Below, one piece after another: positions 35,479 through 44,667 of a DNA stretch of 64,000 nucleotides. Source of the stretch: Verrucomicrobiia bacterium (lineage in GTDB: Bacteria > Verrucomicrobiota > Verrucomicrobiia > Limisphaerales > UBA1100); the NCBI GenBank assembly GCA_014239365.1, contig JAAZZB010000012.1, forward strand, positions 1 to 64,000. The letters are read 5' to 3'. The notes under the pieces were generated by a model. That model was not told where the DNA came from. It saw only the letters and a list, made by a program, of their open reading frames with translations, and made no database searches. Both the position numbers and the translations under genes were made by a program. Position 1 is the first letter of the stretch. The number at the start of each line of letters is the position of its first letter.

Positions 35479-36804
35479 TCACTTATTGACCACATCTCCG
35501 CGCCGACCTTTGTCGAAAAGGTTGCCGGAAAATTCCAGATTATCGCCGTCGTTTATCAGCACCGCTTCCTGCATCTTGGGCACTCGGCTGTGATCGCGGA
35601 TGAGGTTGGCACTGATGATGGCGTGGTGGACGTGGTCGAGATGCAGTGCGCGGTGTTTGGGATTGAGTATTTGGCAGTTGGCCACGGTGATGTCGCGGGA
35701 ATTAAAAATGCCAATCGCGCCGTCGCTCTTGGCCGTGCCGGCTTGGCTGGATTCGATGATGAGCCCGTGGAGGTTGATGCCCGCGCTGTCTTTTACCAGA
35801 ACGCCGTCGATGCGCTCGCCTTTGTAATCGGGATTGTAATCCAGATTATTGGAGCCGACCACCAAGTTGCGGCAGCGCTCGATGAGGATGGTTCGCGCGG
35901 CGGCGGTGCCGAAGGTGTTGCCGGTGACCGTCACGCCGCGGCAATTTCGCAACAGCAAATTATGGGTTTGGTTGGTGATGATGTTGCCGCTAATCGTCCA
36001 CAACCCCGCCTCGGTGGAGTGCTCCGTGGGCGCGGCTTCGATGCGGATATTCGCTCCGGCGGGGCTGTACTTGGCTTGGATGGTGCACGAAGCAATGGTG
36101 ACCTCGCGCACTTCCGCCGCGCGCGCGTCGATCCATACATCGGCGCAGTCGGTTTCCGCCGCATCAAAATTATACTCAATATCGCAACCGGTGATTTGCA
36201 AATTGCGCACGCTGCTGCGCTGTAGTTTGATGCCCGCGTGACGATGGTAACTGATGTGGCAGCCGATGATATTGATTTGATGCAGATCACAGCCATCGAG
36301 ATAAATCCCAATCGCCCCCTTGCCCGCGCCATCGTAAATGTGACAGTTGGAAATAATCGGATTCCGATTGCGCGTGACAAGGTGAATGCCGATTTTGCAT
36401 TTGCGAATGAGCACCCCCGAGAGCGTCGCCTGCAGCGTACGCTCCAGCTGAATCCCAATCGCCTCCGGATGGTTCCCGACAATTTCGATGCCGCTCACCG
36501 TGGGCATCCGCTGGCGCTGCCACACGTTGGGCTTTACCGAGTCGGGATCTGCCGTGCCCGCATGCGAGCCCACCAACCGCAACGCCGGCCCGGGGCCATC
36601 CATCACAATCGTCGCCGTGCCGCCATCGCCGCTGATGCCGGTGAACCCGATTTTTTCTAAGTCCACCACCAACGGTTTAGTGATGCGATATGTGCCAGCC
36701 GGAATGACAACGAGCCGCTCGCCATCATCAATCGCGTGCTGGAGTTCTGTAGTGTCATCGGTTTTGCCATCACCGACGGCTCCAAATTCTTTCACGTGCG
36801 CCAT
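35479..36804 (-). CDS. Right-handed parallel beta-helix (pectate-lyase-like) protein
   Basis: A 441-aa beta-helix protein. The N-terminal VKEFGAVGDGKTDDTTELQH is the Pectate_lyase_3 entry motif; many short turns such as NCHIYDGAGKGAIGIYLDG and SGNIITNQTHNLLLRNCRG follow. Such folds usually bind or cleave polysaccharides, or form surface fibres. No catalytic set could be assigned and no signal peptide is seen at the chosen ATG (36802-36804), so export is uncertain. Its stop lies 52 bp from the kinase start, so they may share a transcript. Confidence 0.78.
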   Translation of the reverse strand: MAHVKEFGAVGDGKTDDTTELQHAIDDGERLVVIPAGTYRITKPLVVDLEKIGFTGISGDGGTATIVMDGPGPALRLVGSHAGTADPDSVKPNVWQRQRMPTVSGIEIVGNHPEAIGIQLERTLQATLSGVLIRKCKIGIHLVTRNRNPIISNCHIYDGAGKGAIGIYLDGCDLHQINIIGCHISYHRHAGIKLQRSSVRNLQITGCDIEYNFDAAETDCADVWIDARAAEVREVTIASCTIQAKYSPAGANIRIEAAPTEHSTEAGLWTISGNIITNQTHNLLLRNCRGVTVTGNTFGTAAARTILIERCRNLVVGSNNLDYNPDYKGERIDGVLVKDSAGINLHGLIIESSQAGTAKSDGAIGIFNSRDITVANCQILNPKHRALHLDHVHHAIISANLIRDHSRVPKMQEAVLINDGDNLEFSGNLFDKGRRGDVVNK

Positions 36805-36884
36805 CGGCAAAAGGTAAGGGCCGACCGGACGTTCGCCAATGTTTTTGGTGCACCTGAAATGAGGGCACGCAGAGCGTTTTGTTG

Positions 36885-37005
36885 CCGTTCTCCCTCAGGG
36901 AGAGGGAGAAAGTTAAGCCGCCATCAAATGAAAGTTAATCGAATGCGATGCGGTGCCCGTTCTATTCCCTCTCCCAGCGGGAGAGGGCAGGGTGAGGGAG
37001 AATCA
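36885..37005. repeat. TTCTCCCTCAGGGAGAGGGAG / CCCTCTCCC palindromic repeat
   Basis: Blocks of TTCTCCCTCAGGGAGAGGG (about 36888-36912) and CCCTCTCCCAGCGGGAGAGGG (about 36967-36990) with a trailing CAGGGTGAGGGAG. This is a common bacterial intergenic palindrome type. The 245-bp gap between the beta-helix and ligase genes holds nothing else recognised. Confidence 0.6.
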
Positions 37006-37048
37006 AACAAACTCGCTACCGCGCTCAAACGCATCACAAGTTTTGAAA

Positions 37049-37873
37049 TCACTCCTTCCGCACCCGCCAAAACGACGGAAAGCGCGGCAGCCCATTCTTG
37101 GTGAGGCCGCGATAGCGATAGGTGATCACTGCGCCAATGGGCGGCGGTTCTTTGCGTTGGGCGTTTGTAAATCCAGTCCCCACGGAAAACTCGCGCCCAT
37201 CCTTTGCGCGCACGCGAAGGGAGCCGAGCATCCCGTCGAATTTGCCCTTGCCGGGTTTGTGGCCGATGACGGTGGCCTCGGCGTCGTTGTGGGTTTTTAC
37301 TTTCAGCAACGTCCCCGAGCGTTTGCCTTCGTAGACCGATTCCGGCTCGCGAATCATCAGACCTTCGCCGCCGGCTTTGATGATGCGATCGCGCTCGGCA
37401 ATCAAATGCGCCTTCCCTTTGCAACGCCATTGTGGAACAGGCCGCACGTGCTTGGCGATGACAGGCAGTTGGTTTTTCAATAACGCCATTCGCTGTTCAA
37501 ACGTGCCCTTTGCCTTCGGCGCATCAAAAACCATAAACTTGATTTGCCGCCAACGCGCATCGGGAGTTTGGCGGCGCACGATGCTCATCGTGTCCTCAAA
37601 CTTCCCGCGACCCAGCCAAAGCTCGCCATCCAACGCAACGCCCTCGGGCAACTCCGCCAAAAAATATTCCGGTGCGACAATCGGCTTGCCGCCGCGCGAC
37701 CACAACTTTTCCCCATCCCAAACCCCCCGCATCCCATCATATTTTTCACTAATCCACCAACCGGTGGGGTCCATCGATTCATTCCAAACTTTGGCCAGCA
37801 AAAGTTTAGGCGTGTCGGCTCCGAGTAAAGAATGGGTGAAGAGTAGTGGTAATATAAATAACAGGGATTTCAT
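37049..37873 (-). CDS. Exported ATP-dependent DNA ligase (LigE-like)
   Basis: An ATP-dependent DNA ligase, 274 aa from ATG 37871-37873. The N-terminus MKSLLFILPLLFTHSLLG is a signal peptide, as in the periplasmic LigE group. The nucleotidyl-transfer motif is EKYDGMRGVWDG (Lys becomes AMP-linked), then LDGELWLGRG (motif III), FMVFDA (motif IIIa), GGEGLMIREP (motif IV) and LLKVKTHNDAEATVIG (motif V), with a short OB fold after it. No DNA-binding insertion is visible, as usual for LigE. Upstream codons to 37909 are open, but would mask the signal peptide. It ends the minus-strand run before a higBA pair and is a plausible partner of natural transformation or extracellular DNA handling. Confidence 0.88.
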   Translation of the reverse strand: MKSLLFILPLLFTHSLLGADTPKLLLAKVWNESMDPTGWWISEKYDGMRGVWDGEKLWSRGGKPIVAPEYFLAELPEGVALDGELWLGRGKFEDTMSIVRRQTPDARWRQIKFMVFDAPKAKGTFEQRMALLKNQLPVIAKHVRPVPQWRCKGKAHLIAERDRIIKAGGEGLMIREPESVYEGKRSGTLLKVKTHNDAEATVIGHKPGKGKFDGMLGSLRVRAKDGREFSVGTGFTNAQRKEPPPIGAVITYRYRGLTKNGLPRFPSFWRVRKE

Positions 37874-37918
37874 AGTTGGGAATTTCCCCCAAGCGACAAG
37901 CCTTGTCAACGGGGCATT

Positions 37919-38221
37919 TTACGCGGCGGACAAGTGAGGTAGAATTTCTTTGTGGATGAGTTTACCCTTTGCGTGTGCGGCTCGGCTTAGTTCGAAATCA
38001 GTTTGCAGCCGCATCAGCAGGGCGGAGGAAATGCCGAGGTAACGCTCGAGGCGCAGCGCGGTGTCGGCAGAGACGCCTTTGCGGCCGGCAAAAATATCGC
38101 TCAACCGGCTGCGCGGAATTTGCATCGCCCGGCTGGCCTCGGCGGCGCTGAGGGCTTCGTGCTCCAGCGTGTCGGCAATCAGCCCAGCCGCCGGATTGGT
38201 TTTCAGTTTTGGAATTTTCAT
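37919..38221 (-). CDS. higA: HigA-type antitoxin (XRE family)
   Basis: A 100-aa protein with a helix-turn-helix: LSAAEASRAMQIPRSRLSDI, then FAGRKGVSADTALRLERYLG, the XRE/HigA pattern. It follows higB by 9 bp on the same strand, the toxin-first order typical of higBA. It probably neutralises HigB and represses the operon. It starts at ATG 38219-38221. Confidence 0.88.
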   Translation of the reverse strand: MKIPKLKTNPAAGLIADTLEHEALSAAEASRAMQIPRSRLSDIFAGRKGVSADTALRLERYLGISSALLMRLQTDFELSRAAHAKGKLIHKEILPHLSAA

Positions 38222-38230
38222 ATTTTGCTT

Positions 38231-38536
38231 TTAATGGGTGTCTTCAATTTTCACCAGTTCCACATCACAAAGTTGTTCATCCTTCCACGCGAAGGTGATG
38301 CGCCATTTCGACCGACGCGCATTGGCGTCAATCGAGTAGCGCCTCGTCCCGCGCAAGGCGTGATAGTGCAGCACCGGCAGCGTGAGCAAATCCCGCTCGG
38401 ACGCTTGGTTCAGGATGGCGAGGCGTTCTTGTGCCTTGTCCACATCCAAGCCGCCAAGTTTTCTGGATTCCTTACGGGACAGTCCTTCTCCAGCAAAAAC
38501 TTTCTCTGTCGCCGAATCCGCAAAGCTGACAATCAC
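38231..38536 (-). CDS. higB: HigB-type toxin
   Basis: A 101-aa RelE-superfamily mRNA-interferase-like protein. The GTG at 38534-38536 (MIVSFADSATEKVFAGEG) fits the family start; an open extension to 38611 is less likely. Signatures are the N-terminal FADSATEKVFAG and the C-terminal LHALRGTRRYSI-like block (YHALRGTRRYSIDANARRSK, WRITFAWKDE), whose basic and aromatic residues are typical of HigB. Confidence 0.88.
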   Translation of the reverse strand: MIVSFADSATEKVFAGEGLSRKESRKLGGLDVDKAQERLAILNQASERDLLTLPVLHYHALRGTRRYSIDANARRSKWRITFAWKDEQLCDVELVKIEDTH

Positions 38537-38648
38537 GAGGCCAATGTACTCTAAAACGAGAACATTGGCAAGTGGGAAATTGAGCCACCTCTGCTTCGCA
38601 ATTGCCGCCAACGGAAAATGGGAGTAGTTTTGAAGGCGATGGAGACGA

Positions 38649-38930
38649 ATGTTGCTGAGTTGTTTGTCGGCTTACTCGGGGCGGGAATCCGTCGTGGGCG
38701 AACTGGTGAAAATCGGCAGCCCGCGATTGCGCGATTGTGGCGTGGAGGTGGCGGTGTTGCCGGAGGATGCACTGGCGGCAACCCATCGGCTGTATCATTT
38801 GCTCGGTGCCATCCACGGTCGCGAGGCGCATTCGCAATATAATGCGATGATTCGCCAACTCGTGAGCTTCGAACGCGCGTTGGAGCATCGAGTGTCGAGG
38901 GCCCGGCGGCTAGTTTTGTCGGATGGATGA
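38649..38930 (+). CDS. Possible small protein, unknown
   Basis: A 93-aa frame (GRESVVGELVKIGSPRLRDC, HRLYHLLGAIHGREAHSQYN) with ATG 38649. Codon usage looks coding-like, but no Shine-Dalgarno is obvious and I recognise no family. It is the only plausible gene in the roughly 480-bp region between higB and the secreted protein; nothing else was seen there. Confidence 0.35.
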   Translation: MLLSCLSAYSGRESVVGELVKIGSPRLRDCGVEVAVLPEDALAATHRLYHLLGAIHGREAHSQYNAMIRQLVSFERALEHRVSRARRLVLSDG

Positions 38931-39020
38931 TTTGTGAACCGCTGCAAAAAAACTGAGCAGCTTTCAACGGGAAACCGTCCAACGCAACGTGAGGAAAGTT
39001 TAAAAACAAAGGAGTCCACA

Positions 39021-39578
39021 TTGAAAAAAGCACTGGCATTTATCGCGTTCATTTTTTTATTAACCGCCATTCCCGTGCAGGCGTTGTCGATGGGCGGGCC
39101 CGGGGGGTGGTGGCCGAAGAGTTGGCCGAAGGAAATGGAGACGTTGCGGAAGAATGCTTGGACGTGGTCGCACGGGCGGGTTCACGAGGGGAACGCTTGG
39201 GGGAGCTACGATATCGCGTTCAAGACGCGCGAGGAATTTGAGGCGGCGTGGCCGTATATTTTGAAGCTGCATGGGAAGGGCGTGCCCGTCACGCTTCTGC
39301 GCGGCCCACACGTTCGCGTTTGGAAAACGCACCCAGCCAAGAGCCAAACGGCCGGCGTGCGCATTATGTTTTCTACGAAGGTGGACAAAAAACCGCCGCC
39401 AAAACTCAAATTAGAAAAAACGGATTTCTCCGCAACCGGCGGTGTCTTCGCCACCGAATGCACGGTGCGCGGCATCGAGTTGGTGGTAGATGGAAAAATT
39501 GTCGACTTGAATCGAATCCATTTGCCCGCCGCCGCGCAGATTATCGATAAGCGGTTCCCTGAGCGGCAGTGTAAATAA
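39021..39578 (+). CDS. Secreted protein of unknown function
   Basis: A 185-aa protein starting at TTG 39021, preceded by AAAGGAG at good spacing (about 39008-39014), which decides the start over the longer frame from 38934. A signal peptide (KKALAFIAFIFLLTAIPVQA) is followed by a mature domain with RVHEGNAWGSYDIAFKTREE and TLLRGPHVRVWKTHPAKSQT. No family was recognised. It converges with the DUF1501 gene, 14 bp apart. Confidence 0.7.
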   Translation: MKKALAFIAFIFLLTAIPVQALSMGGPGGWWPKSWPKEMETLRKNAWTWSHGRVHEGNAWGSYDIAFKTREEFEAAWPYILKLHGKGVPVTLLRGPHVRVWKTHPAKSQTAGVRIMFSTKVDKKPPPKLKLEKTDFSATGGVFATECTVRGIELVVDGKIVDLNRIHLPAAAQIIDKRFPERQCK

Positions 39579-39592
39579 ACTCTGGCGATTTC

Positions 39593-41095
39593 TTACGCCA
39601 ACACTTCTTTGATCACGTGCCCATGGACATCCGTGAGGCGGCGTTCGGTTCCGTTTTGGCGGTAGCTGAGGCGTTCGTGATTTAATCCCAGAAGATGGAG
39701 GGCGGTGGCGTGGAGGTCGTGGACGGTGACGGGGTCGCGCTCGGCTTTCCAACCGAAGAGGTCGGTGGCGCCGTGGGTGTGGCCGCGTTTGACGCCGGCA
39801 CCGGCGAACCACGCGGTGAAGCCATCGGGATTGTGGTCGCGGCCGCTGGCACCTTTTTGAAAAGTCGGCATGCGGCCAAATTCGGTGCAGCAAAAAACCA
39901 AAGTGTTTTCGAGTAGCCCGCGTTGTTTGAGATCGCGCAGGAGCGCGCCGGTGGGTTGGTTGAAGATGGGGCCGTGCACATCATATTGCGCGGTGAGTTT
40001 TTTGTGGCCGTCCCAGTTGCTGGTGCCTTCGCCGCCGGTTTGGTAGCTGCCATTAAAAAGTTGCACGAAGCGCACGCCTTTTTCCAGGAGCCGCCGGGCG
40101 AGGATGCAGTTGCGGGCGTAGTCGGCTTTGTGTTTGGTTTTGGTGTCGTCCGCGCCATACATTTTTAGAATGTGCGCGGGTTCGCGGGAGAGGTCGCTCA
40201 CGGTGGGGATGCTCGACTGCATGCGACCGGTGATTTCGTAGGCGGCAATGCGCGCGGCGAGATCGGTGTCGCCGGGGAATCGCTCAAGGTGGCGGCGGTT
40301 GAGCGACTGGATGAGGTCGCGTGCGGCGCGGTCGGCGGCGGCGGGGATGGACGGGGGCCGCGCGAGGTTTCGCACGGGGTGCGTGCTGTTGAAATCCACG
40401 CCTTGATACGCGGCGGGCAAAAAGCCGGGAGCCCAATTGTTCACGCTGCTTTGCGGTTTGCCGCGCGGATCGGGGATGGCCACGTAGGCGGGCAGCGATT
40501 CGTTTTCGCTGCCGAGCGCGTACGTCGCCCACGCGCCCATACTGGGAAACCCGTCGGCGGTGAAGCCGGTGCTCATAAAATTTTCGCCCGGGCCGTGGCT
40601 GTTGGTTTTGCCTTTCACCGAGTGCATCCAGCAAATGTCATCGGCAAACTCGCCAATGTGGCTGACGAGATCGCTGACCATTTTCCCGCTCTGCCCATAA
40701 CGCCGGAAAGGATACAGCGGCCGCGTGAGATTCCCCTGTTGCCCCTGCGAAGTGACGAGGCCATCGGCGCCGGGCAGCGGCTGACCGTGGCGCTTGGCCA
40801 GCTCGGGTTTGTAATCCCAAGTATCCATTTGGCTGATTGCGCCGCTGCAAAAGATGACGAGAATCTGTTTGGCTTTGGGCGCAAAATGCGGCGGCCGCGC
40901 GGCATGCGGTCGTGTGGGAAGGATGTCCGGCCGAATCGGCTGCGCGGCCAGCAACCGCTCACGGTGCAGCAAATCCAATAACGCAATGCCGCCCAACCCC
41001 GTGGCAGCGTGGCCTAGAAATGAACGGCGGTTTAGCAGTGGCGGGGTCATTGGCGGAGTCATTGGCGGAGTCATTGGCGGAGTCATTGGCGGCAT
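39593..41095 (-). CDS. DUF1501 family protein, Tat-exported
   Basis: A 500-aa protein with the Tat signal [20 protein letters not shown] after a variable Met-Thr-Pro-Pro stretch. DUF1501 members are sulfatase/alkaline-phosphatase-like and are usually encoded next to DUF1549/DUF1553 cytochrome genes in Planctomycetes and Verrucomicrobia, probably acting in periplasmic glycan or sulfate-ester use; the precise substrate is unknown. Features are [20 protein letters not shown] near the start, [20 protein letters not shown], and [20 protein letters not shown] toward the end. The N-terminal MTPP repeats are written by a 12-bp tandem repeat (41046-41093), any of whose Met codons could start the protein. 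Confidence 0.9.
   Translation of the reverse strand: MPPMTPPMTPPMTPPMTPPLLNRRSFLGHAATGLGGIALLDLLHRERLLAAQPIRPDILPTRPHAARPPHFAPKAKQILVIFCSGAISQMDTWDYKPELAKRHGQPLPGADGLVTSQGQQGNLTRPLYPFRRYGQSGKMVSDLVSHIGEFADDICWMHSVKGKTNSHGPGENFMSTGFTADGFPSMGAWATYALGSENESLPAYVAIPDPRGKPQSSVNNWAPGFLPAAYQGVDFNSTHPVRNLARPPSIPAAADRAARDLIQSLNRRHLERFPGDTDLAARIAAYEITGRMQSSIPTVSDLSREPAHILKMYGADDTKTKHKADYARNCILARRLLEKGVRFVQLFNGSYQTGGEGTSNWDGHKKLTAQYDVHGPIFNQPTGALLRDLKQRGLLENTLVFCCTEFGRMPTFQKGASGRDHNPDGFTAWFAGAGVKRGHTHGATDLFGWKAERDPVTVHDLHATALHLLGLNHERLSYRQNGTERRLTDVHGHVIKEVLA
41046..41093. repeat. 12-bp tandem repeat bearing start codons of the DUF1501 gene
   Basis: Four units of GTCATTGGCGGA (plus strand; the last ends GGC), each reading ATG-ACT-CCG-CCA-like codons on the coding strand. 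Copy-number change in whole units would alter the N-terminus by four residues without shifting frame. Confidence 0.9.
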
Positions 41096-41116
41096 GAGGA
41101 GACAAAGGTGGTTCGG

Positions 41117-41191
41117 CGGACTCGCAAGCTCGTCCCTCCAATGTGCGGGGAGCGGCTGGCCCTCGGCTGGAGGGACGAGCTTGCGAGTCCG
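41117..41191. repeat. REP-like palindrome family B, left of RAYT-2
   Basis: A perfect 23-bp inverted repeat: arms 41118-41140 (GGACTCGCAAGCTCGTCCCT...) and 41168-41190. It is unrelated to family A and like 41700-41760. Confidence 0.9.
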
Positions 41192-41210
41192 TGGTCTGCA
41201 ATTTTATTTT

Positions 41211-41792
41211 TCATTCAATCGAATCGTGCCAAGTCAATCGATTTAGTTCGCCTTGAAACGGCCAATCCTCCGGGGCCTCCACCAAGCCTGCCCGGATAGG
41301 GTTATCCCGGACATAAGCCCATTTTTCGGAATAGCCTTGGCCACGCCTCAGTTGACGGTCAAAAAAATCTTTTTGCCAAATTGGTTTTTGTGAAGGTCGA
41401 GGCCAGTTGCGCGTCACCGCGGCACGCCATCGAAATACCCATTGACGAAGCGATGTTACTGGGTTGGTTGCCGGGGCACAAAAGAGGTGGAGATGGTTGG
41501 GCATTAACACGTAACGACCCACACACCACGCATCGGCGTTTTGCCAGGAATTCAAAATGATGTCGTGCACGTCATTTTGGGCGAGCAAGTTGCGCCGGTC
41601 TTTCGTGCATACCGTCAGGAAAATGAGAGTGGATTGGTTGGGGCGCGAGACGGTGGGATGATGCGGGAGTGATTTGCGTTTGGGTAATTCGTGGGCCGCG
41701 GACTCGCTAGCTCGTCCCTCCAAACCAAGCGCGGCCTTGGAGGGACGAGCTTGCGAGTCCGTTTTCTTCAGCTTGTTGGATTCAATTGTCAC
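41211..41792 (-). mobile_element. REP-associated tyrosine transposase (RAYT-2, Y1_Tnp family)
   Basis: An HUH transposase with LMPNHLHLFC (HUH) and, near the C-terminus, GYSEKWAYVRDNPIRAGLVE, whose Tyr is the likely nucleophile. The open frame (193 aa) begins within the 3' end of the DUF1553 gene and crosses repeat B2, so its first ~45 codons are probably not native; the conserved part starts at about STLIFLTVCTKDRRNLLAQ. It is bracketed by family B palindromes. It is clearly distinct from RAYT-1 although the same family, so each RAYT has its own palindrome type. It sits between the DUF1553 and DUF1501 genes, which are usually adjacent. Confidence 0.85.
41700..41760. repeat. REP-like palindrome family B, right of RAYT-2
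   Basis: An inverted repeat with arms matching the copy at 41117-41191, except for one mismatch (GCTAGC versus GCAAGC), and a shorter loop. It lies inside the 5' extension of the RAYT-2 frame. Confidence 0.88.
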
Positions 41793-44548
41793 GGAATAGT
41801 GATAAATTCGTGGGTGTTGAATAATGCGCGGGCGAGGGCGGGGAGGCTGTGAGCGGTGGTGAGTTTTTTGGCGGCGGCGAGTTCGCGGGCTTCGGGGGCG
41901 CGGCCGAGGGTGAGCTGGAAGGCGCGGTGCACTTGGGCTTCGACATTTGCGCCGGCATCTTTTTTCACGCGCGCGGTGAGGTGGTTGGCTTGGTCCAAAA
42001 TAAAGGCGCTGTTCAATAAATTCAGCGCCTGCATTGGGGTGGTGGAGCGGCCGCGGCGGGGGACGGATTGGTTGCCGTCGGGGCAGTCGAACGCGCCGAA
42101 CACGTCGTCGAGTTCCTGTCGAAATTTGGTGGCGTACACCATGCGGCGCCAGTCGGCCGGGCCGAATTTTTGTTTTGGGAAATAGTGGCGCACGTTTTCT
42201 TTTTGAATCTCAAACAAACTGAAGCCGGGGCCGCCCATCGCGAGGTCGAGCTTGCCGGAGGCGGCGAGGATGTTGTCGCGGATGGCTTCGGCTTCCAATC
42301 GGCGTGGCGGGAAACGCCACAGCAACCGGCTTTGGGCATCGCGTTTGAGCGCGGCGGGCTGGGGTGCGCTCGATTGCGTGAAGGCGCGCGAGCCGAGGAT
42401 GCGGCGGTGCAGATGCTTGAGTGACCACCGATGCGTGATGAAATCCGCCGCGAGCCAATCGAGAAATTCCGGGTGCGAGGGTGGCGCGCCGTTGTGGCCG
42501 AAATCATTGGGCGTGTCCACCAAACCCGTGCCGAAATGATACTGCCAAACGCGATTGACAATGACACGCGCGGTGAGCGGATTTTCGGGACTCACAATCC
42601 ACTCCGCCAATGCCGTGCGCCGCGCCGCTTCTGTGGCTTCGGCGGCAAAACGCGCGCCGTTGAATTTCAGCAACGTGCCCGCCGCCACCGCTTCACGCGG
42701 CTGCATGGCATCGCCTCGGTGTAGCCGAAAGGTCTTTGGCGGTTTCACAAAATTGCCCGCGTAGGCCAGGGAAACGGTCTCGATTTCGGCTAATTCATTT
42801 CGCAACGCCGCGTGCTTTTTTAACAGGGCCGAGGTTTTGATCTTTTGCGCCTCGGTTAAATCCTTCCGCGCCGCCACGGCGTTGGCATCGAATTTCGCGC
42901 CGAAAGGCACGCGGCTATTCGAGGACGCCACCACCCGCCATTGGCCGGGAGTGGATTCGATTTCGATTTTATAATTCGTCGGCAGCCGGTCTAGGATTTT
43001 GCCTTGGCGGTCGCGCTGCCACACGATGCGCTCGATGCGCGCCGGTTTCGAAAAAGTAATTTGCACCCAGCCCTTGCCGCGCTCGTTGGAAATCCAACTG
43101 CGGGGGTTGCCAAACTTTCCATCGATGAGGTGTGCGAGTTTGTGCTTGGGATTGTTGGCGAAGTCGCCCGAGGATTTCAGTGTGCCTCCGAGTGCCACGT
43201 TTTTTTTGCCCACATTAAACACCTCCAATTCGTCAATGCACGGCTCGGATTGGCCGGTCGTGGCGAGGACGGTGAAGCGCACGGACTGGGCGTTCATCGG
43301 CGCAAAAAATTCCTCGTTGCGTTTGAAATTCACCGGCGGTCTGAGCAGTCCGGCTAATGACTTCTCCAGTTTCGTTACTTCCTCCTGCAATTTGGTTTTG
43401 CGCTGGAGTTTATTGTTGCTGCCGATGGTTCGGTCGGCATGTTGCACGCCGGCGAAGATGGCGGTCATTGCATAAAAATCATTTTGCGACACGGGGTCAA
43501 ACTTGTGGTTGTGACAACGCGCGCAGCCGAGGGTGAGGCCGAGGAAAGTTGTGCCCGTGGCGTTGACCATTTCGGCGAGGTCGTTTTGGCGGAGCGTGGC
43601 TTGATGCGCGGGGTCACTGCCGAGCACCATATCGTGCGGCCCGGCGACGATGAATCCGGTGGCCGCCTCCGCCTCGAAGGCGCCGCCCACGAGTTGTTCT
43701 TTCACAAACTGATTGTACGGTTTGTCGGCGTTGAACGAGTCGATGACGTAATCGCGATAACGCCACGCGTGCGGCCGTTCGCGGTTCATTTCAAACCCGT
43801 GGCTCTCCGCGAAGCGCGCCACGTCCAGCCAATGCTGCCCCCAGCGTTCGCCATAGCGCGGACTCGCCAGCACGCGGTCGACGAGTTGGGCGTACGCGCG
43901 CGGATCTTTATTTTCCACAAACGCCTTCACCTCCGCCCCCGTCGGCGGCAGCCCGTGCATCACCAGATACAGCCGCCGAATGAGCGTGCGCTTGTCCGCC
44001 CGCGGTGAAAACTTTAACCCCTTCGCCTCCAGCCGCACCCACAAAAACGCATCCATCGGATCCATAAACCGCGGCGTCCCCGGCTGCCGCAGCGGCTTGA
44101 ACGCCCAATGATCCATCGGATCGGCGACCTGCGCCCCCGCATCATCCGGCCAATCCGCGCCTTGATCGATCCACGCGCGAATGAGCCCAAGCGTTTTGTC
44201 GCCCAGCAAATCCCCCTTCGGCGGCATCACAATTTCCTCATCCAGCCCGGACATGAAATGAACCAGCGGGCTCTCCGCGCTGTTGCCGGGGATGATAGCT
44301 TCGCCCATCTCGCCGCCTTCGAGGGCGAAGGCTTTCGCGTCGATTCGGAAGCCGCTTTTTTGTTTATCGGGCCCGTGACATTTCACGCAATGCTTCTTAA
44401 AAATCGGCAAAATTTCCTTCACGAAATTGACCTCGTGCTTGGCCGGCGGCGGAAGTTCCTCAACATCAATCGCGGCTATGCTGCTTGTCAAAAAAAGCAG
44501 CAGCAGTGCGGGGGCAATGCTTGGGCGGTTTATGGCGGTGAAATTCAC
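41789..44548 (-). CDS. Planctomycetes-type cytochrome with DUF1549 and DUF1553
   Basis: A 919-aa secreted protein: a signal peptide (PSIAPALLLLFLTSSIAAID), an N-terminal PSCyt1 heme-binding domain with CVKCHGPDKQKSG (CxxCH; about residues 55-62), a DUF1549 domain (ADKRTLIRRLYLVMHGLPPT, GERWGQHWLDVARFAES), a middle carbohydrate-binding-like insert (ALGGTLKSSGDFANN, SWISNERGKGWVQITFSKPA; F5/8-like) and DUF1553 (EWIVSPENPLTARVIVNRVW, FPPRRLEAEAIRDNILAASG). The DUF1501 partner lies downstream beyond the RAYT. Such pairs are abundant in polysaccharide-degrading marine Planctomycetes and Verrucomicrobia, but the exact reaction is unknown. Confidence 0.92.
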   Translation of the reverse strand: MNFTAINRPSIAPALLLLFLTSSIAAIDVEELPPPAKHEVNFVKEILPIFKKHCVKCHGPDKQKSGFRIDAKAFALEGGEMGEAIIPGNSAESPLVHFMSGLDEEIVMPPKGDLLGDKTLGLIRAWIDQGADWPDDAGAQVADPMDHWAFKPLRQPGTPRFMDPMDAFLWVRLEAKGLKFSPRADKRTLIRRLYLVMHGLPPTGAEVKAFVENKDPRAYAQLVDRVLASPRYGERWGQHWLDVARFAESHGFEMNRERPHAWRYRDYVIDSFNADKPYNQFVKEQLVGGAFEAEAATGFIVAGPHDMVLGSDPAHQATLRQNDLAEMVNATGTTFLGLTLGCARCHNHKFDPVSQNDFYAMTAIFAGVQHADRTIGSNNKLQRKTKLQEEVTKLEKSLAGLLRPPVNFKRNEEFFAPMNAQSVRFTVLATTGQSEPCIDELEVFNVGKKNVALGGTLKSSGDFANNPKHKLAHLIDGKFGNPRSWISNERGKGWVQITFSKPARIERIVWQRDRQGKILDRLPTNYKIEIESTPGQWRVVASSNSRVPFGAKFDANAVAARKDLTEAQKIKTSALLKKHAALRNELAEIETVSLAYAGNFVKPPKTFRLHRGDAMQPREAVAAGTLLKFNGARFAAEATEAARRTALAEWIVSPENPLTARVIVNRVWQYHFGTGLVDTPNDFGHNGAPPSHPEFLDWLAADFITHRWSLKHLHRRILGSRAFTQSSAPQPAALKRDAQSRLLWRFPPRRLEAEAIRDNILAASGKLDLAMGGPGFSLFEIQKENVRHYFPKQKFGPADWRRMVYATKFRQELDDVFGAFDCPDGNQSVPRRGRSTTPMQALNLLNSAFILDQANHLTARVKKDAGANVEAQVHRAFQLTLGRAPEARELAAAKKLTTAHSLPALARALFNTHEFITIP

Positions 44549-44667
44549 AGGGGGATTGAATCAAGAGAGCCGCTAGGAGGCAAGGATTAGTTCGCAGCCG
44601 GAGGCGAGTTTTTTTTGAGATAAACCTTGTAAGAATGGTCGGTATTTATTTTTACTCTTTGCCGTCT

